6,841 bases of DNA from an uncultured Pseudomonadota bacterium (GTDB lineage Bacteria > Pseudomonadota > Gammaproteobacteria > Burkholderiales > SG8-39): positions 1-6,841 of the forward strand of contig CAIPGJ010000308.1 in the NCBI GenBank assembly GCA_903864555.1. The letters run 5' to 3'. A program made the translations under genes and the position numbers. The notes beneath the pieces are model-generated. The model saw only the letters and a program-made list of their open reading frames with translations, was not told where the DNA came from and ran no database searches. Below, piece after piece: positions 6,444-6,841 of the stretch; the stretch's first letter is position 1, and each line of letters opens with the position of its first letter.

Positions 6444-6502
6444 CGATCTCCAACTCAGCGACGCAACTCTTTTGGGCTAGGCTCCATTGTTGCGACAGAA
6501 CC

Positions 6503-6841
6503 CTACCGAGGCAGACACCGGACTCGCGCCGGGTCGACGGTCAAGGTCACCATGGCGCCGTCCGCATAGACGCGGTCGGTCGAAGCCAGCACTTTGATGT
6601 CCATGCCGGCGAGTTGCAGCACATAGCGGTTGCGTGAGCCGAGGTACACGCGGGTACGAACCCTCGCCTGCAACCCCGGCCCCCCTGCGTCGCTGATCAG
6701 CAAGTCTTCCTGGCGCAGCGCGATGGTTGTGCTGCCGTAGGTGGTGATGTCGGGTGCGATGGCCAGGCGCTGGCCGTCCGCCAGCACGGCCACGGGCTTG
6801 TTGCCGGCTTCGGTGGTGGCAGGCACCAGGTTGGCGGCACC
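6503..6841 (-). CDS. C-terminal (TOBE) part of the same ABC ATPase, on the other side of the circle junction
   Basis: This is the 3' end of the ATPase gene. Bases 6701-6841 repeat 1-141 exactly, so only 6503-6700 adds new protein: 65 residues beginning LISDAGG and ending VRCLPR before TAG. These residues complete the C-terminal TOBE-like regulatory beta-barrel that begins near residue 270 in the part at 1-846, as expected for polyamine/sugar/iron-type importer ATPases. In the window itself this piece has no start codon of its own; a GTG at 6826 lies in frame but is an internal valine. The last base of the stop codon coincides with the terminal base of the IS6-family inverted repeat, so the gene ends exactly at the insertion-sequence boundary. 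If the window is really linear, this would instead be a truncated second copy. Confidence 0.9.
   Translation of the reverse strand, partial: GAANLVPATTEAGNKPVAVLADGQRLAIAPDITTYGSTTIALRQEDLLISDAGGPGLQARVRTRVYLGSRNRYVLQLAGMDIKVLASTDRVYADGAMVTLTVDPARVRCLPR
6701..6841. repeat. Terminal direct repeat, right copy (contig circularity overlap)
   Basis: This is the exact copy of bases 1-141. Merging the two copies gives a 6,700-bp circle and restores one continuous ATPase frame across the join. Confidence 0.95.

Larger units (their letters stand above)
5849..6503 (+). mobile_element. Decayed IS6-family insertion sequence (about 655 bp remnant)
   Basis: The right end at 6503 is marked by an IS6-type terminal repeat; read inward it begins GGGTTCTGTCGCAA. 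At the left, 5849 onward reads AAGTTTTGTCGTAA. It matches the right end at 10 of 12 positions over 5851-5862, with both differences C to T. Between them lies a plus-strand IS6-family transposase pseudogene. The span is about 655 bp; adding back the roughly 53 codons missing from the transposase gives about 815 bp, close to the roughly 820 bp of IS26-type elements. The 8-bp flanks (ending 5848 and starting 6504) do not match, so there is no target duplication. The left boundary is less certain than the right. Confidence 0.78.

Noticed and set aside
1..6841. CRISPR array, tRNA, rRNA or plasmid replication region
   Set aside because: No regularly spaced repeats, tRNA cloverleaf, rRNA segment, iterons or initiator-like protein were found; nearly all bases fall in the listed genes and the IS.

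Overview
The window reads as one small, gene-dense, high-GC segment in the style of Betaproteobacteria, probably Burkholderiales. This is inferred from codon use, from the type of LysR regulator, solute-binding protein and IS6-family transposase, and from the DUF3830/ABC-transporter pairing; no rRNA or housekeeping marker is present to confirm it. Its first and last 141 bases are identical. Joining the ends makes a 6,700-bp circle, and the ABC ATPase gene that is cut at the window edge then becomes one uninterrupted 347-residue frame. The simplest reading is a circular contig, or a tandemly repeated unit, cut open inside the ATPase gene.

Layout, taken in the direction of transcription of the main genes (minus strand, right to left): a LysR-type regulator (4901-5821); a RelE/HigB-like toxin (4471-4785), overlapped by its HigA-like antitoxin gene, which is broken by a frameshift and a stop codon (4201-4481); a 150-bp AT-rich leader; then a tight five-gene operon. 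The operon holds a DUF3830 cyclophilin-like protein (3570-4049), a secreted polyamine-type solute-binding protein (2498-3538), two membrane permeases (1646-2467 and 850-1653) and the ATPase (846-1, continued at 6700-6503). The rest of the circle, about 5849-6503, is a decayed IS6-family insertion sequence on the plus strand. One end abuts the ATPase stop codon and the other lies about 28 bp from the lysR start.

The five operon genes should work together as an importer. The binding protein captures a solute in the periplasm, the two permeases form the channel, and the ATPase dimer drives it. DUF3830 has no established function, and the LysR protein is the obvious candidate regulator. The substrate cannot be read from sequence; polyamine-family similarity describes the fold class, not the ligand.

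The main point of interest is the architecture: one IS6-family copy plus a transporter cassette closed into a circle, with no visible replication, partition or mobilisation gene. This is the form expected of an IS6/IS26-type translocatable unit or of one period of an IS-bounded tandem amplification. The transposase is dead, so movement would need an intact IS elsewhere or homologous recombination. A second point is an apparently intact toxin next to a dead antitoxin.
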